Shown piece after piece: positions 10,090 through 19,558 of a DNA stretch of 35,067 nt. Every line of letters begins with the position of its first letter. Position 1 is the stretch's first letter. Under the pieces are notes generated by a model. That model searched no databases. It worked only from the letters and a program-made list of their open reading frames with translations, and had not been told where the DNA came from. Origin of the DNA: Spirochaetales bacterium. Its GTDB lineage: Bacteria; Spirochaetota; Spirochaetia; DSM-27196; SLST01. Position numbers and translations under genes: made by a program. The stretch is from NCBI GenBank assembly GCA_019038705.1, contig JAHOYX010000049.1:1-35067 (forward strand). The letters run 5' to 3'.

Positions 10090-10130
10090 GGGCTTGGAGG
10101 ATATGATTGGTTCATATACATGAGGTGGAG

Positions 10131-10205
10131 ATGAGTACGCCACCAGTCTTCCAGCGCCGGTGGTACCGGCCTTCCGCTCTTTTTATTCAGCGCGAAAAGC
10201 GCTAA
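10131..10205 (+). CDS. 24-codon short ORF (candidate leader peptide or small protein): MSTPPVFQRRWYRPSALFIQREKR
   Basis: ATG preceded by GAGGTGGAG; TAA at 10203-10205. Below the length threshold of the supplied ORF track. Confidence 0.4.
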   Translation: MSTPPVFQRRWYRPSALFIQREKR

Positions 10206-10240
10206 TTAGCAAGTGATGCTGTCTTGATGCAGCAGATCAG

Positions 10241-10269
10241 AAAGCCGGTAGTGAGTACCGGCTTTTTTT
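10241..10269 (+). terminator. Rho-independent terminator
   Basis: AAAGCCGGTA-GTGAG-TACCGGCTTT stem followed by uninterrupted T-run to 10269. Confidence 0.9.
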
Positions 10270-11761
10270 ATTGGCCGAGCACGAACTCCGACACTGCGTT
10301 GACCAGTTCCTCGGACAGTCCAAATGAAGGATCTGTGTAGGACCGTTGATTTGCCGCAAGGTCCGCCGGCGGGACAATCTTCAGCACGTGGTTCATCCCG
10401 GGTATGACGACCAGTCGGGCATCAGGCCGGGCAGCCGAAAGTGCCTCCGCTTCGGAAACGGGGACTTGAAGGTCTTCGACACCGTTCACGACAAGAAGCG
10501 GCTGCGGGGTGGCCGCGGCCAGAACGGCTGGATCAAACTGGACTATTGATCGAAGGTATGGCTGAACACTCGGCCTGAAGAGCGACGCGAGTTCCTGCGG
10601 AACCTCCGGAACCGTGCTGCCGTCGCGGATGGCGGCGAAAATCTGCCGCGCGCTCGTGAAGAGTGCCGAGTCGGGGCCCAGACTGCGTTCCAGCTGCTCC
10701 AGGACAACGGCATCAAACACTCGCCCGGGTGCGGCAATGCAGATGACTCCCGAGACCGTATCCCGGGCCAGGCGTGCTGCCCGGGGGTCTACACCGAGTC
10801 CGACGTCAAGATCGGCCGCGAGGGCTGAGAGGACTATGAGCCCTCCTTCGCTGTGACCGGCCAGGTATGTGTTCGATAGATCGCCTCTTGTGTCGGCCCA
10901 TTGGACCCAGGAGAGCAGGTCGTTCACGAAATCCGCAAAGATCAGATCCTCTTCCCGGAGACCTTCGTAGACGGATTCTCCGAGCCCCCGCTTGTCGTAT
11001 CGGAGGGACGCAATGCCGGCCCTCGCCAATCCTTCCGCGAGGAGCTTGAGGCTGTCGTTTCGGCCGGGAAGGATATGGCTGTTGCCGTCACGGTCTGTCG
11101 GACCGGAGCCGGCAACGATGATCACCAACGGCGCCTGTGCATCGGTCTCAGGCATGAGGAGCGTGCCGTGGAGAGTACCGCCGTCGATTTCTACGGAGGC
11201 GGCGGTCTCGATACCTGTTGCGGTCTGCCCCGCTGCCGGCAGATCGGCGGCTTCAAGGTCCGCGACCCGCGTGAGTGCGAACTCACCCGACGCACCACCC
11301 TGAGAGAAGACGCCTGAGATCGCGGCGTCGGCGGTGATCTCTCCGTCCGCGACGAGGGTCGGACCCGAGGTGACCAGCTCGAAATGGATGGCGGCTCCTG
11401 CGGAGTTGCCGGTGGCACTGACATTGGTGAGCGGAAGTCCGTACGCCATCTGGACGGGAATGTCCATGGTTGCGACAGAGCGAAGGTCCACAGCCGCGGC
11501 GGCGACGGTTGGATCCTGGAGGAACTTCACGGCAATATCGATCTCGGCACCCTGGACCTTCAGAGATCCTTCCCAAACCCCGACAAACTGCACCTGAACA
11601 TCCTCCCTCTCGCTGTCCTCAACCTGCGCCGGGGTTGCGGCCGGGGTCTCGGCATTGTCAACCGCATCATGACTCGCGCACCCCATGACCAGAAATGCCG
11701 CGAGTATGGCTACCATTCCGATTCCGGTTCTCGCGGTGGTCCCGATGTTCGTGTTTGTCAT
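10268..11761 (-). CDS. Lipoprotein with C-terminal alpha/beta hydrolase (dienelactone hydrolase/S9-like) domain
   Basis: 497 aa; lipobox-like LVMGC; VAGSGPTDRDGNS, GHSEGGLI nucleophile elbow, PGMNHVLK. Confidence 0.8.
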   Translation of the reverse strand: MTNTNIGTTARTGIGMVAILAAFLVMGCASHDAVDNAETPAATPAQVEDSEREDVQVQFVGVWEGSLKVQGAEIDIAVKFLQDPTVAAAAVDLRSVATMDIPVQMAYGLPLTNVSATGNSAGAAIHFELVTSGPTLVADGEITADAAISGVFSQGGASGEFALTRVADLEAADLPAAGQTATGIETAASVEIDGGTLHGTLLMPETDAQAPLVIIVAGSGPTDRDGNSHILPGRNDSLKLLAEGLARAGIASLRYDKRGLGESVYEGLREEDLIFADFVNDLLSWVQWADTRGDLSNTYLAGHSEGGLIVLSALAADLDVGLGVDPRAARLARDTVSGVICIAAPGRVFDAVVLEQLERSLGPDSALFTSARQIFAAIRDGSTVPEVPQELASLFRPSVQPYLRSIVQFDPAVLAAATPQPLLVVNGVEDLQVPVSEAEALSAARPDARLVVIPGMNHVLKIVPPADLAANQRSYTDPSFGLSEELVNAVSEFVLGQ

Positions 11762-11850
11762 GACGTCCCCTTTTTGACTGCGTTCGACATCTCTTACCCC
11801 GGCGAGGCGAGAATATTCAGTCGATCTATCGTCCTGAATGTCCGGGGCGA

Positions 11851-13176
11851 TTACTCGTTGGTCATGATCAGGGGCTGATGCGTCGTCTCAATTACGTCAC
11901 GCCAGAGACTGGATTCCGGATCGACACAATTGCGTGTAGAAACCACCATCTGGATGGGGACGTGCACGAAGACATTGTTGACCAGGCTGATGATGATCTT
12001 TGTCTTTCCGGCCATTGCAGCGTGAGCCGCATTGTTGCCCAGTCGGGAACAGTAGAGGGAGTCGGTTGGCGCCGCGACTGCGCTCCGGATGATGTAGCTC
12101 GGATCGATGTACTTGAGATTCACGCTCATCCCGATCTTCTTGAAGTGGTCGATAATCTGCCCCTTCAGATAAACCCCGATGTCACCCAGCTTGCGGTTAC
12201 CCGACGCGTCGGTCACGTCGGAGGCCGGGAAGAGTTGCTGGCCCGCGCCCTCTGCCACGATCACCACAGCATGGCCCCGACGATCGAGGCGTTTCTTCAG
12301 ATGTTCAAGGAGGCCGTTCGGTCCATCGAGCTCGAAGGGGACCTCGGGAATGAGAACGAAGTTCGCCTCGTGGCTCGCCACCGCGGTGTGCGCAGCGATG
12401 AAGCCGGAGTCGCGTCCCATGAGCTTGACCAGACCAATCCCGTTGATGGCCGAGTGTGCCTCGGTGTGCGCCGAGGAGACCGTCCCGGTAGCTTCGCCCA
12501 CCGCAGTCTCAAATCCGAAGCTGCGTTGGATGAATGCCAGGTCGTTATCGATGGTCTTGGGCACACCGATCACCGATATCTTCAGGCCACGACGTTCAAT
12601 CTCCTCGGCAATCGCGAGCGCTCCCTTCTGCGTACCATCGCCGCCGATTGAGAAGAGCATGTTGACATTCATCCGCTCTATCGTGTCGACAATGGCTTCA
12701 GTCTGATTGCCGCCGCCTCGAGAAGATCCGAGCACCGTACCGCCGATCTTGTGAATGTCATCCACAACAATCGGGTTGAGTTCCATGGTTGGAATGTTGT
12801 TCTCCGGAAGAAATCCCTGGTAGCCAAATCTCACCCCGCTGATTCGGCGCACTCCGTAGCGGTACCAGAGACATCTGGTGATGGCCCGGATGACATCGTT
12901 CAGACCGGGACACAGCCCGCCGCAGGTGACGATTGCCGCATGGACGTGGCCCGGGGAGAAATAGATCTGCTGGCGAGGGCCGGCTTTCTGGAGAAGCTCT
13001 GCGGGAGTGTGGGTCTTGCTCTCTCGTTGCGCATCCACCTCTATGTTGTGGAGGACGTACTCATCATCCCGAACGTAATTCGCGATTGCATCACCCAGGA
13101 CGGTCGAATAGGTGATGGGCGAAGGGATAGTTGCTTTGCCGAGGGTTTCAACGGTGAAATCGTGGTTTATGGCCAT
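11851..13176 (-). CDS. 6-phosphofructokinase, spirochaete/clade X-like
   Basis: Start [53 protein letters not shown] motifs. Alternative start at 13188 (MLSVM). Confidence 0.88.
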   Translation of the reverse strand: MAINHDFTVETLGKATIPSPITYSTVLGDAIANYVRDDEYVLHNIEVDAQRESKTHTPAELLQKAGPRQQIYFSPGHVHAAIVTCGGLCPGLNDVIRAITRCLWYRYGVRRISGVRFGYQGFLPENNIPTMELNPIVVDDIHKIGGTVLGSSRGGGNQTEAIVDTIERMNVNMLFSIGGDGTQKGALAIAEEIERRGLKISVIGVPKTIDNDLAFIQRSFGFETAVGEATGTVSSAHTEAHSAINGIGLVKLMGRDSGFIAAHTAVASHEANFVLIPEVPFELDGPNGLLEHLKKRLDRRGHAVVIVAEGAGQQLFPASDVTDASGNRKLGDIGVYLKGQIIDHFKKIGMSVNLKYIDPSYIIRSAVAAPTDSLYCSRLGNNAAHAAMAGKTKIIISLVNNVFVHVPIQMVVSTRNCVDPESSLWRDVIETTHQPLIMTNE

Positions 13177-13371
13177 AACCGAGAGCATAGCCCGATGACG
13201 GAGGACGCTCAAGCGCGGGGAAAGTGCGTGAACGGCGTCCGAAGAGGGGCCACTTCTCTCGGGTCTTGAAAACGGGAAGCTACTCCTATTGACAGAACGT
13301 TGCCGTCCTCTGCTAGTATGCGGAGGGATGTCGATGACCAGAGACGAGAAGCAGAAGAGCAGTTGGTGCGC

Positions 13372-16215
13372 ATGAACGTGTTGCCCCAGGTCCAACAGCT
13401 ACTCGGAAGCGTCATTGATCTCGGGAACGAGGAATGTTCATTTGAAGAGTGTTTCGAGAACATTCTGTCCTTCCTGATTCGAGAGACCGAGATCGAATGC
13501 GGGTGCATTCTGGCCGAGTTCGAGAATGTCAACAGAATAGCCTGTCATTGTGAAAAGACAGACGTGTGCATATGCAATGCGATTGGGGTCGATGATCGAG
13601 CCGCGACAGCCGACCCTGAGATTCCGTCACCAAACAAGCGAAGCATCTCATTCGGTGACCTGGATTCGGCATACAGCACAATCCTTGGCGAATACGGGGA
13701 AGATTCCATCATCTATCCGCTGTTCGAAAACAAGGAAATGTGTGGTGTCATCTGCCTCCGCGTTGGATCCCAGGGCGGCGAAGTGACAGAACGGATCGAG
13801 ATTATCAGCAGCATCATTCTTCCGTTCATTGAGAAGCTATTCAACGAGAAGAGGTCCAATCTCCAGAAGAGTTACTACTCACTTGAAGCTCGAGTCGCAT
13901 CACTGGTTCATGCGGGAAGCGACTTCAATCTCATCCCGACCGCCATTCTGGAGGGGGTGGGCCTGTCTGCATTGATCCTGCTGGCCCATGACAGGAAGTT
14001 GTCTCGTGTCGAAGTTGTCGCCGGCGAGGCGGGATCGGCAGCGTCCTCTCGGCACTTGATTGAGAATCTGCACCTGGATCTGAGGTCCAACGCGAGGCTG
14101 CGGGGCGTTCTTGAGGACATACAAGGCCCGCAGGTCTTCAGCTCGCAGGAAGCGTTGGATCTGCTGCTCGGTGCCGAGACAGCCGGCGTCGCGGGTAACA
14201 TCCGGGAGACCTTATCGACTCTGAGAACAGGGGAATTACTGCTGTCACCTTCAGGCAACTCCACTGACAACAACCGACTCGTTCTGGCAGCCGTGAAGAA
14301 GGACAATCACGTCTTTGTGAAGTCACAAATCAGCACTCTTCAGAAACTGGCGAGGGATGTCTCCACAGCTGTCGATGGGCATCAGTCAAAGCACACGGAT
14401 CATCAGACAGCAATCAAGGTTGACCTGATCCAGAGGATATCTCGACGAATAATCGACGATTCAGACATCGATGGTGAAGCAGAAATCATCAGACAGGAGT
14501 GCCAACTGCACTCCTGTATCATCTTTCTCCTGGATCGATTGGCGAACACACTCAGAGTCGAAGGGATCTCCTCGAAGTCATCAACATCTGTGTTGGAGGA
14601 GGTCAGGTCAGTCGTCATTAGACTTGAGTCGCTGCACGCCGCGGGATACTCCCAGAGCGATTTGCACCAATTGAAAACAACTACCCTGGATGAATACGTC
14701 GGGCTACTGGAGCACGATACCGATCATGAACAGGCCCTGCTGCCGGCATTGCGAGAACTCCGGAATCTCGTGGTAATCCAGATTCCGCTCTTTGATTCAT
14801 TTCGTCGCCTCCAGGGCTTTCTTGTATTTCTCCGAGAACCGGAAAACCAGGTGCTCCCCTCGGAGGACGCGCTCCTCCGGGAGTTGGGTTCGAAGCTGGC
14901 GAATGCCTTCGAAATTCGAAAGAACATCTACTTCGACACGCTGACCGAATTGCCGAATGTGAAGAGAATCAGGCCGGCCGTTGTCGATAGACTGATATCG
15001 TTCGAGCCATTCAGCTTGATTCTCTGCAAGATCATCAACCTGGACGATATTGTGCTCGCTCGTGGCGATGAGATTGTTGACGAATGCATGATCGAAGTCA
15101 CCAGGAGGATGAAGAATCGAACAGCCCTCCAGACACGGAACGTGTTGATCGGGCGGAACTCGGGTGAAGCTTCATTCATCTTCGTCTATCCGGGCGCGAT
15201 CGACAACCAACTCAAGGCGTTTTCCTCTGAGTTGGTTGAGTGCGTCGCGCAGCCGATCACGATCAACGGAAACTCGATAAGCCTCCTGACCAACATCGGC
15301 ATTTGTCATTCCACCGACATTCGGGACACTGACATGGTTTTCAACTACTCCAAACTGGCAATCCAGTCGATTTCAGATCAGCGAAATGAAATGTGCATCT
15401 TCAATTCCGAAATGCAGTTGGCGTACCTGCGAGAAATGGAGTTGGAAAAAGACATCCGTGAAGCGGTCTCCAGGAAGCAGTTCATCGCCCACTATCAACC
15501 AAAGGTGTCATGTGATGGCACCGTCGTTGGATACGAAGCACTGGTGCGCTGGAAGCGAGAGGATCATATTGCGTATCCAGAGGCGTTCATAGACAAAGTT
15601 GAGAAGATGGGCATGATTCAGGCGCTATTTGACATAGTTTTTGCAAATGTCTGCCGAGACTTCGACGGAAGCGACTACTTGAACAGTGTTTCCGTCAATA
15701 TCGCGCCATCACAGTTGGTGAGTAACGATCTTCATCGCAGCATCGCGACAATACTGTCTCACCATCACATCGAACCGCACAATATCACTCTTGAGTTCGT
15801 AGAAACAGCAATGCTGGACAGCGACTACTACAACACGATCAGGGAATTGAAGAAACTCGGATTCAGACTGTCGCTGGATGATTTTGGTACCGGGTATGCC
15901 AGATACAAGACCCTTCTTGACCTGTTCAATCATGGGATCGTCGATGAAATTAAGATTGACAAGGTGTTCACGGACGATATCGGCTTGCCGGCGAATCAGA
16001 ACTTCATAAAGTCGATCTGCTTTCTGGCCCGGGAGTTCAACGTAAGCATCATTGTTGAAGGTGTTGAGACTCTCGATCAGTTCGCCTGTATCAAGGCCAT
16101 TGATCCCGAAATAATCATCCAGGGTTGGCTGGTGAGCAAAGCGCTGCCACTCGGAGAACTTGGGCAGCTATACGAACAGGAGTCTGGTAGTTGGATGTTG
16201 GAAGGCGGGGTATAG
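13372..16215 (+). CDS. GAF-like/degenerate GGDEF/EAL-domain protein (c-di-GMP phosphodiesterase candidate)
   Basis: [63 protein letters not shown] region reads RNSGEASF. The start at 13372 is inferred; the ORF is open from 13300. Confidence 0.85.
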   Translation: MNVLPQVQQLLGSVIDLGNEECSFEECFENILSFLIRETEIECGCILAEFENVNRIACHCEKTDVCICNAIGVDDRAATADPEIPSPNKRSISFGDLDSAYSTILGEYGEDSIIYPLFENKEMCGVICLRVGSQGGEVTERIEIISSIILPFIEKLFNEKRSNLQKSYYSLEARVASLVHAGSDFNLIPTAILEGVGLSALILLAHDRKLSRVEVVAGEAGSAASSRHLIENLHLDLRSNARLRGVLEDIQGPQVFSSQEALDLLLGAETAGVAGNIRETLSTLRTGELLLSPSGNSTDNNRLVLAAVKKDNHVFVKSQISTLQKLARDVSTAVDGHQSKHTDHQTAIKVDLIQRISRRIIDDSDIDGEAEIIRQECQLHSCIIFLLDRLANTLRVEGISSKSSTSVLEEVRSVVIRLESLHAAGYSQSDLHQLKTTTLDEYVGLLEHDTDHEQALLPALRELRNLVVIQIPLFDSFRRLQGFLVFLREPENQVLPSEDALLRELGSKLANAFEIRKNIYFDTLTELPNVKRIRPAVVDRLISFEPFSLILCKIINLDDIVLARGDEIVDECMIEVTRRMKNRTALQTRNVLIGRNSGEASFIFVYPGAIDNQLKAFSSELVECVAQPITINGNSISLLTNIGICHSTDIRDTDMVFNYSKLAIQSISDQRNEMCIFNSEMQLAYLREMELEKDIREAVSRKQFIAHYQPKVSCDGTVVGYEALVRWKREDHIAYPEAFIDKVEKMGMIQALFDIVFANVCRDFDGSDYLNSVSVNIAPSQLVSNDLHRSIATILSHHHIEPHNITLEFVETAMLDSDYYNTIRELKKLGFRLSLDDFGTGYARYKTLLDLFNHGIVDEIKIDKVFTDDIGLPANQNFIKSICFLAREFNVSIIVEGVETLDQFACIKAIDPEIIIQGWLVSKALPLGELGQLYEQESGSWMLEGGV

Positions 16216-16255
16216 ATGTTGTGCTGTTTGCCGTGTTGGGACTAGAGGAGACGCC

Positions 16256-16882
16256 ATGCAGAAAGCGATGTTCCTAACGGAGTCATACAGAAAAGGCATC
16301 CTATCGGAAATCGACGCCGGCTACATACTGACCGTGAACGTGCCTGATATGACCCATATTCAGCGAAAGTTCGATCCGTACCGAATTGAAATGGTGTCGT
16401 ATAGCGGCGTGAGATCCATCCACCCTGTAGAAGGCGGCCTGAAGTTCAATTCAGCCGGAATGAAGATACTGTGCATGGTTGAACCGACCAATTACCCCGG
16501 CAGGCACATCGAACCGGCTTTTCGAAGCACAAAAACGACGGGGCATATGCCGTTCAGGCTCAAGGAATGCGAAATCACCCTGACCAGCAACGACAAATTT
16601 CGAGTCTTGCTGCCCAACAAACCCATTGAATGCATTGACTCCTTTACAATCGAGTTTCCCCGCAAGGGAGACGTTTCTGTTCTCTACTTCATTTTCAACG
16701 ACAATATCAATGAGGTAGTCCTTCCGTACATCGCCCAGAATGTCGGCAATATCCTGCGAAGTATCGTGAATCTTCCCACCGCTGAAGCAACGAGGATATC
16801 CAGGGATTTCCTGTCCAACGTAGAACGATTCCAGGTGCCAGTTCGCAACCTGAGCCCGATTTCGCAGCCCCCGCCTCCGTAG
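16256..16882 (+). CDS. Conserved-looking protein of unknown function downstream of the EAL gene
   Basis: 208 aa from MQKAMFLTESYRKG; no family recognised; GAGGAG SD upstream. Confidence 0.6.
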   Translation: MQKAMFLTESYRKGILSEIDAGYILTVNVPDMTHIQRKFDPYRIEMVSYSGVRSIHPVEGGLKFNSAGMKILCMVEPTNYPGRHIEPAFRSTKTTGHMPFRLKECEITLTSNDKFRVLLPNKPIECIDSFTIEFPRKGDVSVLYFIFNDNINEVVLPYIAQNVGNILRSIVNLPTAEATRISRDFLSNVERFQVPVRNLSPISQPPPP

Positions 16883-16895
16883 GCACTCAAGCGCG

Positions 16896-16924
16896 TTGAC
16901 CGGACCGGCGCTTCGCCCTATCCT
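16896..16924 (+). promoter_or_regulatory. Sigma70-type promoter of galE
   Basis: TTGACC-N17-TATCCT, -10 ending 8 nt before the ATG. Confidence 0.6.
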
Positions 16925-16932
16925 CTGAAACC

Positions 16933-17904
16933 ATGCATGTAGTGGTAATTGGCGGAGCCGGATACATCGGAAGTCATGTCACGCGGCGTCTCCTGGATGC
17001 GCGCCATCGCGTCACGGTGTTTGACAATCTCTCGACCGGGTTGCGGGAGAATCTCTTCGCTGACGGTGGGTTTGTTCACGGGGACATCATGCGCCCGCTT
17101 CAGCTCCGAGCGGCGCTCGGGTCGGCTGATGCGGTGGTACATCTGGCTGCGGCCAAGGCGGCCGGGGAGTCCATGCTTGTGCCGGAGAAGTACGCAGAGC
17201 AGAACATTGCCGGGACCATCAACGTCCTCAATGCCATGATCGCCACCGGCGTGAAAAGCGTCGTCTTCTCGAGCTCGGCGGCGGTGTACGGAGAACCGCG
17301 GTACCTGCCTATTGATGAGAAGCACCCCACCGAGCCGATCAACTTCTACGGATTCACGAAGCTCGAAATAGAGCGAATCCTCGGTTGGTACGATTCCCTG
17401 AAGGGCGTCCGGTCTGCCCGTCTGCGCTACTTCAATGCCGCCGGCTACGATCCGGACGGGCGTGTCCCAGGACTGGAACGCGACCCTGCCAATCTTCTGC
17501 CACTTATCATGGAAGTGGCCACGGGCGCCCGCGCGGGGTTGAAACTCTTTGGCAACGACTACGACACGCGGGACGGAACCTGCATACGGGATTACATTCA
17601 CGTGACCGATCTCGCAAATGCTCACCTCCAGGCGTTGGAATGGATCACCGGGAACGATCGTTCTCTGACGGTCAACCTTGGAAGCGAAGCGGGGGTCACC
17701 GTCACCGAAATGATAGAGGCCGCTCGTCGGATCACCGGTGAACCAGTCCCAACCGAGATCGTGGACAGGCGTCCGGGCGACCCGGCGGAGCTCGTGGCGT
17801 CTGCGGCGGAGGCGCGAAGAGTTCTGGGGTGGGAAACTGAACACAGTGACGTGGACAGCCTCGTTGCCACGTCGTGGGCGGCCTACCGCGCCGCCGCCAC
17901 CTGA
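16933..17904 (+). CDS. galE: UDP-glucose 4-epimerase
   Basis: 323 aa; VIGGAGYIGSHV, FDNLSTG, SSSAAVYGEP, YFNAAGYDPDGR, RDYIHVTDLA. Confidence 0.93.
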   Translation: MHVVVIGGAGYIGSHVTRRLLDARHRVTVFDNLSTGLRENLFADGGFVHGDIMRPLQLRAALGSADAVVHLAAAKAAGESMLVPEKYAEQNIAGTINVLNAMIATGVKSVVFSSSAAVYGEPRYLPIDEKHPTEPINFYGFTKLEIERILGWYDSLKGVRSARLRYFNAAGYDPDGRVPGLERDPANLLPLIMEVATGARAGLKLFGNDYDTRDGTCIRDYIHVTDLANAHLQALEWITGNDRSLTVNLGSEAGVTVTEMIEAARRITGEPVPTEIVDRRPGDPAELVASAAEARRVLGWETEHSDVDSLVATSWAAYRAAAT

Positions 17905-17911
17905 ACTACCA

Positions 17912-18499
17912 CTACGGCATTGCCCGGGAGAGAGCAATCTCGGAGATACGGTCGTCACGGATGTCGAGTTCTATCGTCGTGGCGTAGTAGAAGAAGACAG
18001 CCCGATCATCACTGCGGAATCCTGGCTCACCGAGAATTGCGAGGGCTTCCTCCGTCTTCATGTCGATTGCAAGGCCTCCGCGGAGTTCCACAGCGGACGA
18101 ACTGATCCGCGCGGACAGGAGTTGCTCGGTTGGCGCCGCATCGTCGACGAAGAAGGTGAAGGAAAACCCGGGATAGTCCCAGGAGACAATGTCCGCTGTT
18201 GAGTCGTTACCACCGACTGGTTGTGACTCCTGGGCGGCGGGCGGGCCGAAAATCGACCTGACAAGCTCTCTGTCGGCGTCAAGCCCAAAGGAGAACGGCC
18301 ACACGTCCTGTACGCCGCCAATGGTGGCGATCTCGGGAAGCTGGGCGGCAGCCGGTTCGTTTTCTTCCACGATCGGCGGCGGGAGGTCGGACGCCGGAGA
18401 GCGGCCTCCGCAGGAAGCCGGCGCGAACGCGATGACCGCCACGGTGAGCGCCAGTATCGATCCTCGTCGGGCGGCGTTGGTGTTTGCGTCAATCCTCAC
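17912..18499 (-). CDS. Putative lipoprotein of unknown function
   Basis: GTG start (VRIDANTNAARRG) then SILALTVAVIAFAPASC lipobox-like sequence; acidic/Pro-rich linker. Confidence 0.6.
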   Translation of the reverse strand: MRIDANTNAARRGSILALTVAVIAFAPASCGGRSPASDLPPPIVEENEPAAAQLPEIATIGGVQDVWPFSFGLDADRELVRSIFGPPAAQESQPVGGNDSTADIVSWDYPGFSFTFFVDDAAPTEQLLSARISSSAVELRGGLAIDMKTEEALAILGEPGFRSDDRAVFFYYATTIELDIRDDRISEIALSRAMP

Positions 18500-18686
18500 G
18501 GGGACGCTCCTTGATTTTCGGCGACCGCTGAAACGCCGGGCAGTGCCGCCCGGTGCTTTCGAACACGACAACGCTTGGCATTCGCTTGCTCTTCACGCCA
18601 AAGATCGTGCATGCGCGGGGAAAGGCAGACTCCCAGGTGACCTTGAAATGGATGCACTTCAGACAATCGGCGGCCCGCTCTTCCAC
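18489..18686 (-). CDS. Small Cys-containing protein (65 aa) of unknown function
   Basis: VEERAADCLKCIHFKVTWESAFPRACTIFGVKSKRMPSVVVFESTGRHC; CxxC plus two more Cys; overlaps start of the downstream lipoprotein gene. Confidence 0.6.
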   Translation of the reverse strand: MEERAADCLKCIHFKVTWESAFPRACTIFGVKSKRMPSVVVFESTGRHCPAFQRSPKIKERPRED

Positions 18687-18770
18687 TGATTGAGCATACT
18701 ACTAACGCACGGCAATTTGATCTATATTTGAGGCACAACTGCACGCGAACGACCGAAAGAGAGGTACACG

Positions 18771-19541
18771 ATGGAGACCAGATTCTACCTGTCCATTTTC
18801 CCCATGGAGGCCCTCATCGCCTCTCAATTGCCCCCCCTCCAGTTCGGCTCATACATGGCAACAGGCACAAGAAACGGATCGTATGAGAAGCTCATATTCA
18901 TTGAGGTGGAGGCCGGGTTCGGTGACTATTTCGATTGGGATCACGCGGCCGAGCGTTGCATCCCGCACGAGAACGGAGAACCGAAGCACTCGGTATGGAT
19001 GTCCGTCTACCGGGTCCTGGAGCATGTGCCGATGGACAAGATGCTCTCCCTCTACCTCGCCACCAACGACGGGCGAACACTGGAGATTAGCCGGCAGGAG
19101 TACAAGGCTCCGGAGATCGACCAACCGTACTGGATCTACCAGGAGTTGTGCCCCGTCCGCCCGCTGGTAGCCAGCACCTACGATCCCCCAACGCTCAGCG
19201 AGTACATGACTCACGACAACATCAAGGTCGCCGTTCCAAAGATTGCATTCGCAGATCTGAAAGTGATCGATTTCAACAATCTGAAGAACACCGGCAACCT
19301 GGGGAGCACCTACGACCGGAATCTGGAGCATCTCAAGGAGTGCATCCTTTCTGTGACAAGCGACCACCCGAAGAAGGTGAAGAACGTGGAACGATCCAAG
19401 ACGGAGAGTTTCGGATACCAGATCATCAATCGCGGGATCTACGTCGGGTTGGGCAGGGACCTCGTTGCCTACCCGATGCCGAGTCATTCCGACATCCGTA
19501 TGTATCACTACGACTGGGGTAAATCGGCGCAGATTCTGTAG
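18771..19541 (+). CDS. Protein of unknown function (256 aa)
   Basis: Long ORF with SD GAGAGG and coding-like composition; no recognised family. Confidence 0.6.
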   Translation: METRFYLSIFPMEALIASQLPPLQFGSYMATGTRNGSYEKLIFIEVEAGFGDYFDWDHAAERCIPHENGEPKHSVWMSVYRVLEHVPMDKMLSLYLATNDGRTLEISRQEYKAPEIDQPYWIYQELCPVRPLVASTYDPPTLSEYMTHDNIKVAVPKIAFADLKVIDFNNLKNTGNLGSTYDRNLEHLKECILSVTSDHPKKVKNVERSKTESFGYQIINRGIYVGLGRDLVAYPMPSHSDIRMYHYDWGKSAQIL

Positions 19542-19558
19542 CTTCTCGTAATTGGACA

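Larger units (their letters stand above)
10096..10269 (+). ncRNA. Predicted structured small RNA / attenuator-like leader (~174 nt) carrying a short ORF
   Basis: Promoter upstream, successive hairpins (ATATGA-TTGGT-TCATAT; GCCGGT-GGT-ACCGGC; AGCGC-GAAAA-GCGCT; TGCTG..CAGCA) and terminal 10-bp stem plus T7. Confidence 0.55.

Noticed and set aside
11878-12651. 257-aa + strand ORF opposite phosphofructokinase
   Set aside because: Antisense shadow ORF; PFK motifs on the minus strand are unambiguous.
16918-17958. 346-aa minus-strand ORF opposite galE
   Set aside because: Antisense shadow of galE.
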